Part shown: positions 8,603-17,438 of the stretch, piece after piece
Layout: each line of letters begins with the position of its first letter
Position numbering within the stretch: position 1 is the stretch's first letter
DNA from: Chloroflexota bacterium
Lineage (GTDB): Bacteria; Chloroflexota; Limnocylindria; Limnocylindrales; CSP1-4
DNA: 64,000 bases
Direction: 5' to 3'
NCBI GenBank assembly: GCA_016191425.1
Contig: JACPOR010000022.1
Span: forward strand, 25,657-89,656
Notes under the pieces: generated by a model
Databases searched by the model: none
Told to the model about the DNA's origin: nothing
What the model saw: only the letters and a program-made list of their open reading frames with translations
Position numbers and translations under genes: made by a program

Positions 8603-10236
8603 GGCTCACCTCCTGCGGTGCCCATCGTCCCACCGGCCGCGGCCGCGCGCAGCCGGTCGAGGACGAAGCGCGCCTGGAGGCCCGCGAGCAGCCAGCCGGC
8701 CCGAGGTCCGTTCGAGCGCCCGAGGAACGCGACGTACAACGCCGCGAACGCGCGCCCGGGTGGAAGCCCGAGGCCGGCGGCCGTCGCAAAGATCGCCGCC
8801 TGCCAGGCGTCACCGCCGGCCGGTCCGATCGGAGAACCGCCGGCAGCCGGGAGGTTCACAGCATCCGCCAGCGTCGCGAGGAACATGCGCTGCGCATCGT
8901 CCAGGGTCGACACCTCATCGGGAACCGACTCCCGAACGGACATCCGGGCGCGATCCGGGGCATAGGCGTCGAGCCATGCCCGAGCGGCCACACGACGCTC
9001 CTCGAGAATCGCCAGCTCGCGAGCATCGAGAGCCGACCCCTTTTCATCGGCCATCTTCGTCGGGATGTCGGCGCCGGGAACCTGGACGAGGAAGGCAAGA
9101 TGGGCAAAGCTGGGCCGGAAGGCGGCCGCTTCGGCGTCCACGTCGGCGTCCGCGTTCCGGAGAGCGTAGCGGAAGACGGACGCATACCCGGGCGCCATCT
9201 CCCCCTTGACCGGCCGGCCGGCGGTGGCATCGGCGAGCTTGTCGAACTCATCGAAGAGGCGAGGGATGGCATCTGTCCCCTCGGGATCGAATTCGATCGC
9301 GTGGTTGGGGCGGGGTCGGATGAAGAGCGTCCTGAGCTGGTCGGGAGGGATGACCTCCACGATCTGATGGGCGGCGGCGCCCCGACCCTTCGAGGTCGAC
9401 ATCTTCCGCCCGCCGATGTTGAGGAACTCGTAGGCCACGTTGATCGGCGGTTCACGCTCGAACACTTCACGGGCGATCGCGTCGGATCGGTCTCGGGAGC
9501 CGCCCGCCGTCGCGAGGTCCTTGCCGCATGGCTCGATCGTGACCCCGAACAGGCTCCACTGGGCCGCCCATTCGAGGTTCCAGGGGAGCTTCGCCCGACC
9601 ACCGAACGGCTCCACCCAGCCCGAGCTGCCGCAGCCGGTCGCCCAGGCAACGAGATCCGCCCGGCATTCGTAGAAGACCCGCTGGCCGTCCCACTTCGTG
9701 ACGATGGTGGTCCCGACCTTCCCGCAGGTCTCGCAGATCACGAGGATCGGGTGCCAGGTGTCCGGATGCTGGACATTGCTCACGCGCCGGTAGATGTCGC
9801 GGACGACGTGGGCTCGATCCAGGGCCGTCCGGATGTATCGGTCCATGGCCCCGCCCGGATAGATGTCGCTCATCCAGTAGTAGCGATCCGGATGAATGCC
9901 GAGATTCGCGAAGAGGTCGATGAACGTCTGGGCATGATGCCGGGCGTAGGAGGCGTGCCCGTCGTTCACCTGGTCCGGGATGTGGGCGAGCGGGACGCCC
10001 ATAGAGCGTTCCACAGCATCCGGCGTCAGGAGCGCCTGCGCGTCCATCGCATCGAGGTCGTCGACGCCGTACAGCAGCGTGGTCTCGTGGCCGGCTGCCC
10101 GGAGGGCCCGGGTGATCACGTCCAGGATCACGGGTCCGCGGAGGCTGCCGACGTGAACGGTGCCGGACGGCGTCTTCGAATCGTTGATGACCTGCGCCCC
10201 GGACACGCGCGCGGCCAGTTCGTCCGCCCAATCCAT
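8599..10236 (-). CDS. lysS: Lysine--tRNA ligase, class I
   Basis: Class I (archaeal-type) lysyl-tRNA synthetase, which charges tRNA-Lys in place of the usual bacterial class II enzyme. The 545-residue product begins MDWADELAARV. It carries the HIGH-like motif TVHVGSLRG and the KMSKS-like motif KMSTSKG, plus a CETCGK/CRADLV...CG cysteine set that may bind zinc. The ATG at 10236 is chosen because homology starts there; the frame extends to 10497, but that part is low-complexity and unlike the family. Its stop overlaps serS by four bases. The class I form occurs in archaea, spirochetes, some alpha-proteobacteria and some high-GC phyla, so it is a useful lineage marker. Confidence 0.95.
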   Translation of the reverse strand: MDWADELAARVSGAQVINDSKTPSGTVHVGSLRGPVILDVITRALRAAGHETTLLYGVDDLDAMDAQALLTPDAVERSMGVPLAHIPDQVNDGHASYARHHAQTFIDLFANLGIHPDRYYWMSDIYPGGAMDRYIRTALDRAHVVRDIYRRVSNVQHPDTWHPILVICETCGKVGTTIVTKWDGQRVFYECRADLVAWATGCGSSGWVEPFGGRAKLPWNLEWAAQWSLFGVTIEPCGKDLATAGGSRDRSDAIAREVFEREPPINVAYEFLNIGGRKMSTSKGRGAAAHQIVEVIPPDQLRTLFIRPRPNHAIEFDPEGTDAIPRLFDEFDKLADATAGRPVKGEMAPGYASVFRYALRNADADVDAEAAAFRPSFAHLAFLVQVPGADIPTKMADEKGSALDARELAILEERRVAARAWLDAYAPDRARMSVRESVPDEVSTLDDAQRMFLATLADAVNLPAAGGSPIGPAGGDAWQAAIFATAAGLGLPPGRAFAALYVAFLGRSNGPRAGWLLAGLQARFVLDRLRAAAAGGTMGTAGGEP

Positions 10237-10324
10237 CCCTGACGCTGCTCCTCGTTGGTGGCGGGAGGCGGCGATCGGACCATTCCGCAACCTCCGACGG
10301 ATGGACCGCCGCAACCCCCGAAGG

Positions 10325-10789
10325 CTAGGCGATTGCGACGACCGAGTACGAGATGTCGCCGGCGGGCACGCGAACCGTGATCCTGTCGCCCTTCCTCCGC
10401 CCGAGCAGGGCGCGTCCGACGGGGCTCTCGTTGGAGATGCGGCCTTCCGTCGGCCGGGCCTCCGTGGACCCGACGATCGTGAACGACTCCTGGCCATCAG
10501 GACCCATCACCGTGACCGTCGAGCCGATCTGGACGAGGTCCTTGGAGTGGTGCTCGTCGATCAGAGTAGCGTTCTTGATCAGCGCCTCGAGGGTCTGGAT
10601 TCGACCCTCGACGAAGGCCTGTTCGTTCTTGGCATCCTCGTACTCGGCGTTCTCGCTCAGGTCGCCATGCTCTTTGGCGTCGTGGATTCGGCTGGCGACC
10701 TCGGGCCGACGCACGGACACCGTCGCTTCGAGTTCCTGGCGGAGCTTCTCGAGACCTTCCCTGGAGATGTAGGTCGGCTTGTTGTTCAC
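10325..10789 (-). CDS. greA: Transcription elongation factor GreA
   Basis: GreA rescues backtracked RNA polymerase by stimulating transcript cleavage in the secondary channel. The length of 154 residues is standard. The N-terminal coiled coil contains AKEHGDLSENAEYEDAKNEQ, with the acidic tip residues (DLSENAEYEDAK) that reach the polymerase active site. The C-terminal FKBP-like part ends RISNESPVGRALLGRRKGD and ISYSVVAI. Translation starts at GTG 10789; an ATG two bases upstream is out of frame and runs straight into TGA. A near-consensus promoter lies about 20 bases upstream. Confidence 0.97.
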   Translation of the reverse strand: MNNKPTYISREGLEKLRQELEATVSVRRPEVASRIHDAKEHGDLSENAEYEDAKNEQAFVEGRIQTLEALIKNATLIDEHHSKDLVQIGSTVTVMGPDGQESFTIVGSTEARPTEGRISNESPVGRALLGRRKGDRITVRVPAGDISYSVVAIA

Positions 10790-10810
10790 ATGGTTCGATA
10801 CCGGGGACGT

Positions 10811-10839
10811 AGCCTAGCGCGAGCCCGAGGGCGTGTCAA
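10811..10839 (-). promoter_or_regulatory. Sigma70-type promoter of greA
   Basis: Minus strand: TTGACA (10834-10839), 17-base spacer, TAGGCT (10811-10816). The -35 is a perfect consensus at ideal spacing. The expected start point near 10804 gives a leader of about 15 bases before GTG 10789. Confidence 0.8.
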
Positions 10840-10973
10840 AGGCCTGTACTCGTTCAGTGCGTCCGTTTACGCCTTGCTACCCGCTGTCCGGCCGCCGTCA
10901 GCCCCAGCCTCGGTGTCACGGACGTAGGTCGACGAGATCAGGACCCGAAACTGGGCTCCGGAATCGTGGTCCC

Positions 10974-11444
10974 TCAACCGGCCTCCCCGAGCTGGCCCAG
11001 GCGCAGCCGGACGCGCTTGAGTGCAGCCCGGTCGGTGACCGCGACGAAGACCGTATCGTCGCCAGCGACCGATCCGGCCACTTCCGGCCAGCGAGCCCGA
11101 TCAAGCGCGGCGGCGATCGCGTGGGCCGACCCGGGCAGGGTCCGGACCACGAGGATGAGCCCGGATTCGTGGATCTCGGCCGGCAGGTCGCGGAGGAGCC
11201 GTCGAAGGCGGTCCTCCCCGGAGGTCTCGGCCTCGACGAGGCGCGGCGGGAGGGCATAGGCCGGGGTTCCGGCGCGCGTCACCTTGACGAGGCCGAGCTC
11301 GGCGACGTCCCGACTGATCGTGGCCTGGGTTGTCCGGAAGCCACGCTCGCGCAGCGCGGCGGCGAGCTCCTGCTGGGTCCGGATCGTGCGCTGGTCCACG
11401 AGGTCGCGGATCGATCGGTGGCGGAGCTGCTTCATGACCTCCAT
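10974..11444 (-). CDS. argR: Arginine repressor ArgR
   Basis: Arginine-responsive transcriptional regulator of the ArgR/AhrC family. The N-terminal winged helix (about residues 5-70) contains RTQQELAAALRERGF and TQATISRDVAELGLVKV, the recognition helix signature. The C-terminal hexamerisation and arginine-binding domain contains GSVAGDDTVFVAV, corresponding to the usual GTIAGDDTI loop. The product is 156 residues from ATG 11444; a second in-frame ATG at 11435 is possible. The gene follows uppP by 11 bases. Arginine is also a building block of the cyanophycin made from genes 30 kb away, but a direct link is only a guess. Confidence 0.93.
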   Translation of the reverse strand: MEVMKQLRHRSIRDLVDQRTIRTQQELAAALRERGFRTTQATISRDVAELGLVKVTRAGTPAYALPPRLVEAETSGEDRLRRLLRDLPAEIHESGLILVVRTLPGSAHAIAAALDRARWPEVAGSVAGDDTVFVAVTDRAALKRVRLRLGQLGEAG

Positions 11445-11455
11445 CTGGTTCGGCC

Positions 11456-12301
11456 CTAGGCCGAGCGGTCCCACAGACCGAGCCAGGTCACGACGATCAA
11501 TCCGGCGAGGGCCAACCGGTAGGCGATGAAGACCAGCGTGGAATTCGATCGCAGGAACCGCAGGGTCAATGAGATCGCCCCGATCCCCGCAACGAGCGCC
11601 GCGAGCATGCCGGCGACGAGCACGGAGACGTCCACGGTGATGCCGGCCTCCCCCGCCACGAGCTTGCGGATCTCGAAGATCCCCGCTCCCGCGGTGATGG
11701 GCGTGGCCATGAGAAAGCTGTAGCGCGCCGCCGAGGCTCGGTCGAGGCCGGCCACGAGGCCCGCCGCGATCGAGATCCCGGAGCGACTGATCCCGGGGAC
11801 CAGGGCGAGCGCCTGGGCGAGCCCGATGCCGAATGCGCCGCGGACCCCGAGGTCGCTGATGGACCTCGACCGGGAGCCGACGCGCTCGCCGAACCACAGG
11901 GCGCCGGCCCCGATGACGAGGGCGATAGCCACTCGGCCGACGGCCCGGAAGTCAGGGTTGTCGGCAAGGTCCCCGATCGCCAGACCGGCGATGACCGCCG
12001 GAATCGTCGAGATGACGAGCAGCCAGGCAAGGCTGCGGTCAGGATCGCCTCCCAGCGATCGATCGCGGATGGAGGCGAACCAGGCCGGGATCAGCCGGAA
12101 CCAGTCGGCCCGGAAGAAGATCAGGAGCGCCAGCAGGGTCGCCGTGTGGAGCATGATGCTGAAGGCAAGACTGTCGATGAACGCGTCGTTCCAGCCGAGC
12201 AGGGCCGGGACGAGGATGAGGTGGCCCGAACTCGAAACGGGCAGGAACTCGGTGAGGCCCTGCACGAGACCCATGACAACTGCCTGGACGAGAGTGTCCA
12301 T
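11456..12301 (-). CDS. uppP: Undecaprenyl-diphosphate phosphatase UppP/BacA
   Basis: Integral membrane phosphatase that dephosphorylates undecaprenyl diphosphate, recycling the lipid carrier for cell-wall synthesis; overexpression gives bacitracin resistance. The 281-residue product has the two conserved family motifs: GLTEFLPVSSSGHL near the N-terminus (catalytic Glu/Ser and His) and PGISRSG in the second half. About eight hydrophobic segments are visible. AAGGAG lies a few bases before the ATG at 12301. It lies between argR and the disrupted hppA, all on the minus strand. Confidence 0.96.
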   Translation of the reverse strand: MDTLVQAVVMGLVQGLTEFLPVSSSGHLILVPALLGWNDAFIDSLAFSIMLHTATLLALLIFFRADWFRLIPAWFASIRDRSLGGDPDRSLAWLLVISTIPAVIAGLAIGDLADNPDFRAVGRVAIALVIGAGALWFGERVGSRSRSISDLGVRGAFGIGLAQALALVPGISRSGISIAAGLVAGLDRASAARYSFLMATPITAGAGIFEIRKLVAGEAGITVDVSVLVAGMLAALVAGIGAISLTLRFLRSNSTLVFIAYRLALAGLIVVTWLGLWDRSA

Positions 12302-12357
12302 CCGGCTCCTTGAGGCGGCCGGGCAGAGCCCGACCGCCCGATTGCTTCTGGCGAGGC

Positions 12358-14365
12358 CTAGCGGATGAAGAGCGGTGCCAGGACGAGGGTGATGGTCGCG
12401 AGCAGCTTCACGAGGACATGGAGCGACGGTCCCGCCGTGTCCTTGAACGGATCGCCGACCGTGTCGCCGACGACCGCCGCGGCATGCGCGTCGGTCTTCT
12501 TGCCGAGAACATTTCCGGCGGCGTCCCTGAGGTTGCCCGATTCGATGTACTTCTTGGCGTTGTCCCAGGCTCCACCGCCGTTGTTGAGAACGGTAGCCAA
12601 CAGGACGCCGGCAATGGTGCCCACCATCAGCATGCCGGCAACCGCTTCGGCGCCGAGCAGCAGACCCACGATGATCGGCGTCGCGACGGCGACTGCACCG
12701 GGCGCGATCATCTCGCGCAGGGCGGCCTTCGTCGTGATGTCAACCACGCGAGCGTAGTCCGGTCGGACGCTGTAGTCCATGATCCCGGGCATCTCGCGGA
12801 ACTGCCGACGGACTTCGACGATGATCGCCTGGGCAGTCGTGCCGACGGCGCGAATCGCGAGCGACGAGAAGAAGTACACGAGCATCGCACCGATCAGGGC
12901 CGCGATGAAGACGTTGACATTGGCGAGGTTCACCGATGTGATCAGCGCACCCCCGCGGTTCGTCTGGATCAGGTTGACCTTGTCGATGTAGGCACTGAAC
13001 AACAGGAACGCAGCCAGCGCCGCCGAGGCGATCGCGTAGCCCTTGGTCAGGGCCTTCGTGGTGTTCCCGACGGCGTCGAGCCGGTCCGTGATCTCGCGCG
13101 CGCCGGCTTCGGCGCGGCTGAACTCGGCAATCCCGCCCGCGTTGTCCGTGATCGGCCCGAACGTGTCCATGGCCAGGATGTAGGCCGTGGTCATGAGCAT
13201 GCCCATGGTCGCGACGGCTGTCCCGAAGATGCCGCCGACGTCCTTGCCCTCGGCATTGACGATCCCGGCCTGCGACCCGAGCCAGTGGCTGGCGAAGAGC
13301 GCGATGCCGATCGTGATGGCGGTGACGAAGGTCGTCTCGAACCCCACGGCGACGCCCGAGATGATGTTGGTTGCGGGTCCGGTCCGGGAGGCTTCCGCGA
13401 TCTCCCGAACGGGCCGGAACGTGCCCGCGGTGTAGTACTGGGTGATGTACACGAAGGCAACGCTGGTGGCCAGGCCGACCACGCCGGCGGCGAAGAAGTA
13501 CAACCAGACCGGTAGGCCGGACGGCGCATTGCCGTTCGTCTGCATCATCACGTTGGTCGTCAGAAAGAGGGCCCCGATGGATAGCACGGTCGTGACCCAG
13601 TAGCCGCGATTGAGCATGTTCATCGGGTTCTCGTCTTCGCGGCCCCGCACGAAGAAGATCGCCACGATCGTGGACAACAGGCCGAACGCTCGGACGACCA
13701 GGGGGAAGAAGATCCAGGCCTCCGGGCTCGGCCAGCCGGCCGTGAGCGCGATGCCATAGACGCCCACGCCGAGGATCATCGCGCCGATGTTCTCTGCCGC
13801 GGTCGATTCGAAGAGGTCGGCCCCGCGGCCTGCGCAATCACCGACGTTGTCGCCGACGAGATCCGCGATGACCCCGGCATTCCGGGGGTCGTCCTCCGGG
13901 ATGCCGGCCTCGACCTTGCCGGGACACGGCGCCACCGCGCATCGCGACCTGGACGGCCTCGACCAGGCTCCGGCGGGCCGCTGCGGCGGTCCGGACGTTC
14001 GACTTCACGCTGATGTACATGCCGATGATCCCGGATGCCATGGAGCAGGCCGCGCCGACGAGGAAGGCCAGACCGGTTCGCCAGCCGAGGTCGAGACCGA
14101 AGATCCCGGTGTCGGCGACATCCTTCGTTTCGAAGAGCGTGATGACCGCCCCGATGACGACGGCACCGAACAGCGCGAGGACGCCGATGGTCGTGTATTG
14201 ACGGCGAATGAAGGCCACGGCTCCTTCGAAGATCGTCCCGGCGACGTCCTCCATCTCCCTGGTCCCGGTATCGCGAGCGAGGACGTCGCGGGCAAGGTAG
14301 ACGGCGAAGAGCACGGCGATCAACCCTGCGGGCAGGATGATCAACTGCAGCTGACTGGCATCCAT
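12358..14365 (-). pseudogene. hppA: Membrane-bound proton-pumping pyrophosphatase, deleted and frameshifted
   Basis: M-PPase couples diphosphate hydrolysis to proton export. The N-terminal part reads from ATG 14365 (MDASQLQL) in one frame to GGAV at about 13925. The remainder reads in another frame from GKVEAGIPEDDPRN at about 13920 to the stop at 12358. The join drops roughly 80 residues present in the Thermotoga enzyme (recalled, not computed), including the segment ending TKAADVGADLV with the first catalytic Lys/Asp set. Later motifs are intact: DLVGDNVGDCAGRGADLFES, GNTTKALTKGYAI (Lys and Thr typical of the K+-independent, proton-pumping class) and GDTVGDPFKDTAGP. A promoter lies upstream, so this is either a recent lesion or an assembly error. 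The frame extends to 14494 if a longer N-terminus is used. Confidence 0.85.
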
Positions 14366-14700
14366 CGGGGTGTGCGGGTCCTCCAGGTTGTCGACTCGTT
14401 CGCGGGCCATCACCGGGCACGCGGCGCCCGGGTGGGCGCAGACCAGGAACAACTGACGCTGCTTGATGACCGCGTGCGGGAACTCAGGGCGCACGACGGA
14501 CCGGCTGTTTCAGGGTGGCGGCGAGTGTATCAACCGCCGTTCAAACGGGTCAACTCGCCCAGGCGAGTGGAAAGAATCCACTGGCGGCGGGGCTGCGGGC
14601 ACAGGATCCGGCCCGGCGTGGAAGATGATCGCGCCGTCCACTCGAGGGGTTGGAACCGGTCACGATGGGCTCGACCGCGCTGCCGGCGTCGTGCCCGGAC
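14366..14700. other. Intergenic stretch upstream of hppA
   Basis: 335 bases between the hppA ATG and the stop of the Ig-like/propeller gene, both minus strand. It holds the hppA promoter (14524-14553) and a small inverted repeat ACTCGC-CCAG-GCGAGT (14553-14568) touching the -35. No supported gene or clear terminator was seen, although the hppA frame stays open up to 14494. Confidence 0.6.
14524..14553 (-). promoter_or_regulatory. Promoter upstream of hppA
   Basis: Minus strand TTGACC (14548-14553), 18-base spacer, TACACT (14524-14529). The predicted start near 14517 leaves a leader of about 150 bases to ATG 14365, or about 20 bases if GTG 14494 is used. A 6-bp inverted repeat (14553-14568) overlaps the -35 edge and could be an operator. 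Confidence 0.6.
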
Positions 14701-16761
14701 TCAGGGGACCCAGCGCGCACGGGCACCGTCCACCGTCAACCGACGTGCCTGCCCCGTCGGGAGATCGACGGCCCAGATGCCGTCGGACAGGTTCGGCTCG
14801 GCCACCAGGGATCGGCCGACCAGGAGTGTGCGCGAATCTGGCGCGAAGGCCGGCCAGCGATCATCGCGTCCCGCGAGGCTTTCGATCGCGGTGATCGTTC
14901 CGTCACGAGCCATGACCTGGACGGTCGCCCGTCCGTCCGCCCCCCGGACGACATAGGCCAGTGCCCCCGTGGCGGAGATGGCAACGGGTCCGGCGGCTCC
15001 CATCGTGCCCGCCAGGACTTCGGCCCGACCACGCGTGCCAACCGCGAACAGGGTCCGGTCGCCTCCCGAGGCGGGCGCGGCGGCGAGCACGAATGCGTTC
15101 CGAGCCGGCACCCAGACCGGGGCGGCGTCGCCGACGATCGAGACCTGGGTCGGAGCGCTCAACCCGCCCTCGAGGAGATCGGGTTGCCGGATGTCGATGA
15201 CCTGGACGTCCCCCCTCGCCGTGACGAGCAGGGCGGTACGGCCGGTGGGCTCGAAGGCAATGCGAGGCGCCCAGGCCGGCGTCGAGTCGGTCTGGTCGAC
15301 GCCGTCGCCCCGCAGCGACACCGAGTCGGGGGGCGGCGCACCGCGAGCGAGGAGCTGGCGCTCCGAGCCGGACGTGCCGGGCATCGGCAGGAGCCAGTAG
15401 CCGAGGTCGTCCCCGCTCGCACTCCTGCGGGCCACGACCACCCACTGGTCCCCGGGCACGAGGGCCGGCGCATATTCGAGGCGCCCATCGTCCGCGGTCA
15501 GGCGCTTGAGCCCGCTGCCGTCGATGGCCATGGTGGACACGATTCCGCCCGCCGCGTAGACGATCCGCGCCCCGTCCGCCGTCGCGTCGTAGCTGCTCAC
15601 TGGCAGCAGTTCCACCGTGAGTTCGCGCTGGTTCGTGCCGTCCGGGTTCATGATCCAGACGTTGCGCACGCCACCGCGTGCTCCCAGGAACGCGATCTGG
15701 TTCTGGCCGGACTGGGTCGGGGCTCCGGTCGTGAACGACCACGTCCGGCCGATCGTCACCGCCTTCGGGTCCCCGACACGGGCGACCGTGGGATCGAGTG
15801 TCACGGTGTACGTCGTATGTGGCGCCAATGGCGCGGACGGAATCAGCACGACCATGTCGCCGCCGCCCGGAGGTACCGGGTTGGACAGCGAGGCGCCGTC
15901 GCCATCAAGGGCCACCACGCGCACCTCGCCGTCGACACTCGGCGTGACGTGGATCGCCGACTGGGCGGTCGACGGATCGATCGGCCCATCAAACCGGATC
16001 GCGATCGGCGACGCGACCCCGATGCCGGCGACCCCGTCGGCGGGGATGACGGCGGTCACGTTGAGGCCGGAGCCCACGGTCGTGAACGTCTGGCGATACG
16101 GCGCGCGGAGCCGGCTGCCGCCCGTGTCGGCAGCCGCCGAGGCGACCGTCAGGGTGTAGACGGTACCAGGGACCAGGCCGGGGCCCAGCGAAAGCGTGAC
16201 GACGGACCCAGACCAGGCAGCCGTCACGTTTGCCGACGGCGCCAGGCTGATCGCCCGTTCGACCGACGTCGTGTCCATGAGGCGATCGAAGACGAGTTCG
16301 ATGGTTCCGTCGAGCGGGACGCCGGAGGCTCCGTCCGACGGAGTCGCGCGGAGCACGAAGGGCGGGCCGACCGTCGCGAAGGTCCACACGTCGAGCCCCA
16401 CGGGATCGACGTTGCCCGCGAGATCCTCGACGCCCGATGCGATGGAGATCGTGAAGGTGGTGTCCTGCGGCAACTTGCGCGATGGCGTGAATATGGCCGT
16501 GGAGCCGTTCCAGCTGAACGTGCCATCAACGTCCGGATCGATCCGGAAGCGCGATTCGGCCGTCGCCGTCCGGACGGGTTCGCTGAATTCGATGTCGATC
16601 GCGCTCAGGACCTGGGCGACCTGGGGATCCCCGGCCGGAGCGCTCAGAGATATGGACTTGACGCTGGGCGGCCGTCGATCCACGGTCGTCGCGTTGACGA
16701 GGACGAAGCCGAGACCCACGAGCGCGACGGTCACGCTCACCAGCGAAATCAGCCGGCGCAT
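14701..16761 (-). CDS. Secreted Ig-like (SbsA/Big_5) repeat and beta-propeller protein
   Basis: 686-residue exported protein. The N-terminus MRRLISLVSVTVALVGLGFVL is a signal peptide or single anchor. Three tandem Ig-like modules of the Big_5/SbsA type follow (about residues 30-350). Each has a phrase such as IEFSEPV, LVFDRLMD or IRFDGPID and ends in WTFATVG, QTFTTVG or WSFTTGA. The second half is a TolB-like propeller with NVWIMNPDGTNQRELT and repeated A-F-x-P-D/T-G units. Such proteins sit on the cell surface and may bind polymers or partner proteins; no enzyme motif was seen. GGAGG lies 5 bases before ATG 16761. Confidence 0.75.
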   Translation of the reverse strand: MRRLISLVSVTVALVGLGFVLVNATTVDRRPPSVKSISLSAPAGDPQVAQVLSAIDIEFSEPVRTATAESRFRIDPDVDGTFSWNGSTAIFTPSRKLPQDTTFTISIASGVEDLAGNVDPVGLDVWTFATVGPPFVLRATPSDGASGVPLDGTIELVFDRLMDTTSVERAISLAPSANVTAAWSGSVVTLSLGPGLVPGTVYTLTVASAAADTGGSRLRAPYRQTFTTVGSGLNVTAVIPADGVAGIGVASPIAIRFDGPIDPSTAQSAIHVTPSVDGEVRVVALDGDGASLSNPVPPGGGDMVVLIPSAPLAPHTTYTVTLDPTVARVGDPKAVTIGRTWSFTTGAPTQSGQNQIAFLGARGGVRNVWIMNPDGTNQRELTVELLPVSSYDATADGARIVYAAGGIVSTMAIDGSGLKRLTADDGRLEYAPALVPGDQWVVVARRSASGDDLGYWLLPMPGTSGSERQLLARGAPPPDSVSLRGDGVDQTDSTPAWAPRIAFEPTGRTALLVTARGDVQVIDIRQPDLLEGGLSAPTQVSIVGDAAPVWVPARNAFVLAAAPASGGDRTLFAVGTRGRAEVLAGTMGAAGPVAISATGALAYVVRGADGRATVQVMARDGTITAIESLAGRDDRWPAFAPDSRTLLVGRSLVAEPNLSDGIWAVDLPTGQARRLTVDGARARWVP

Positions 16762-16797
16762 CGCTTCCTCCGACCGGGGCTTGCTGTGCGGGGCGGG

Positions 16798-16803
16798 ACA
16801 ATA
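16798..16803 (-). promoter_or_regulatory. -10 box for the Ig-like/propeller gene
   Basis: TATTGT on the minus strand, about 36 bases before ATG 16761, which has its own GGAGG ribosome site. It is divergent from, and only 10 bases away from, the lepB -10 box. Confidence 0.4.
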
Positions 16804-16813
16804 GCACAGCCCC

Positions 16814-16819
16814 TATACT
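16814..16819 (+). promoter_or_regulatory. -10 box of lepB
   Basis: TATACT with 9 bases to the GTG at 16829 and no ribosome site between, so the mRNA is probably leaderless or nearly so. No convincing -35 at 17 +/- 1 bases. Confidence 0.5.
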
Positions 16820-16828
16820 CCCGGTCCT

Positions 16829-17428
16829 GTGAGTCAACGTCCCGCGATCGGCTGTCTTGTCGAGGTCCTCGAGACTCTCGTCCTCACCGTCGTCATCTTC
16901 TTCGGAATCCAGGCGTTTGTCGCCCAGCCGTACAAGGTCCAGCAGGGCTCGATGGAGAACACCCTGCTGCCTGAGCAGTACGTGCTCGTCGACAAGCTGT
17001 CGCCCCGCTGGGATTCCTTCTCGTACGGGGACATCGTCGTGTTCCACCCGCCTGCCAGCTGGAACCAGGGATCCGATGTGCCCTTCATCAAGCGCGTCAT
17101 CGGCCTGCCGGGTGACGTCATCGAGCTCCAGGATGGCGTCGTCAAGGTGAATGGCATCGCCCTCGTCGAGCCGTACATCTTCGTGAACGCCGACGGCACG
17201 CAACAGCAGACGTATCCGACGCCGGGTGGCGCCACGCGCTGGGTGATCCCCGATGGCGAACTGTTCCTGATGGGCGACCATCGCGAGGATTCGGCCGATT
17301 CCCGCAACTTCGGGCCGATCGACATCGCCCAGGTCATCGGTCGCGCCTGGTTGCGCTACTGGCCGTTCGACCGGATCGGATTCCTTCCTGTGCCGGAGCA
17401 TCCGGAGCTCGCCTCGCCAACGCCGTGA
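16829..17428 (+). CDS. lepB: Signal peptidase I
   Basis: Membrane-bound serine protease that removes signal peptides from exported preproteins. The product is 199 residues. One N-terminal transmembrane helix (about residues 11-31) is followed by the catalytic Ser41 in QGSMENTL (box B) and the general base Lys88 in FIKRVIGLPGD (box D). Box E is GDHREDSADSRNFG. The length fits the single-anchor Gram-positive/Chloroflexota class. The GTG at 16829 lies 9 bases after a TATACT box and lacks a ribosome site. It leads a three-gene run with two membrane genes. Confidence 0.96.
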   Translation: MSQRPAIGCLVEVLETLVLTVVIFFGIQAFVAQPYKVQQGSMENTLLPEQYVLVDKLSPRWDSFSYGDIVVFHPPASWNQGSDVPFIKRVIGLPGDVIELQDGVVKVNGIALVEPYIFVNADGTQQQTYPTPGGATRWVIPDGELFLMGDHREDSADSRNFGPIDIAQVIGRAWLRYWPFDRIGFLPVPEHPELASPTP

Positions 17429-17438
17429 GCGTCGCCAC

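Noticed and set aside
12358..14494. Two separate adjacent genes for half-length pyrophosphatases
   Set aside because: Neither half is a complete family member. The halves meet within a few bases in shifted frames and together lack a central segment, which indicates one broken gene.
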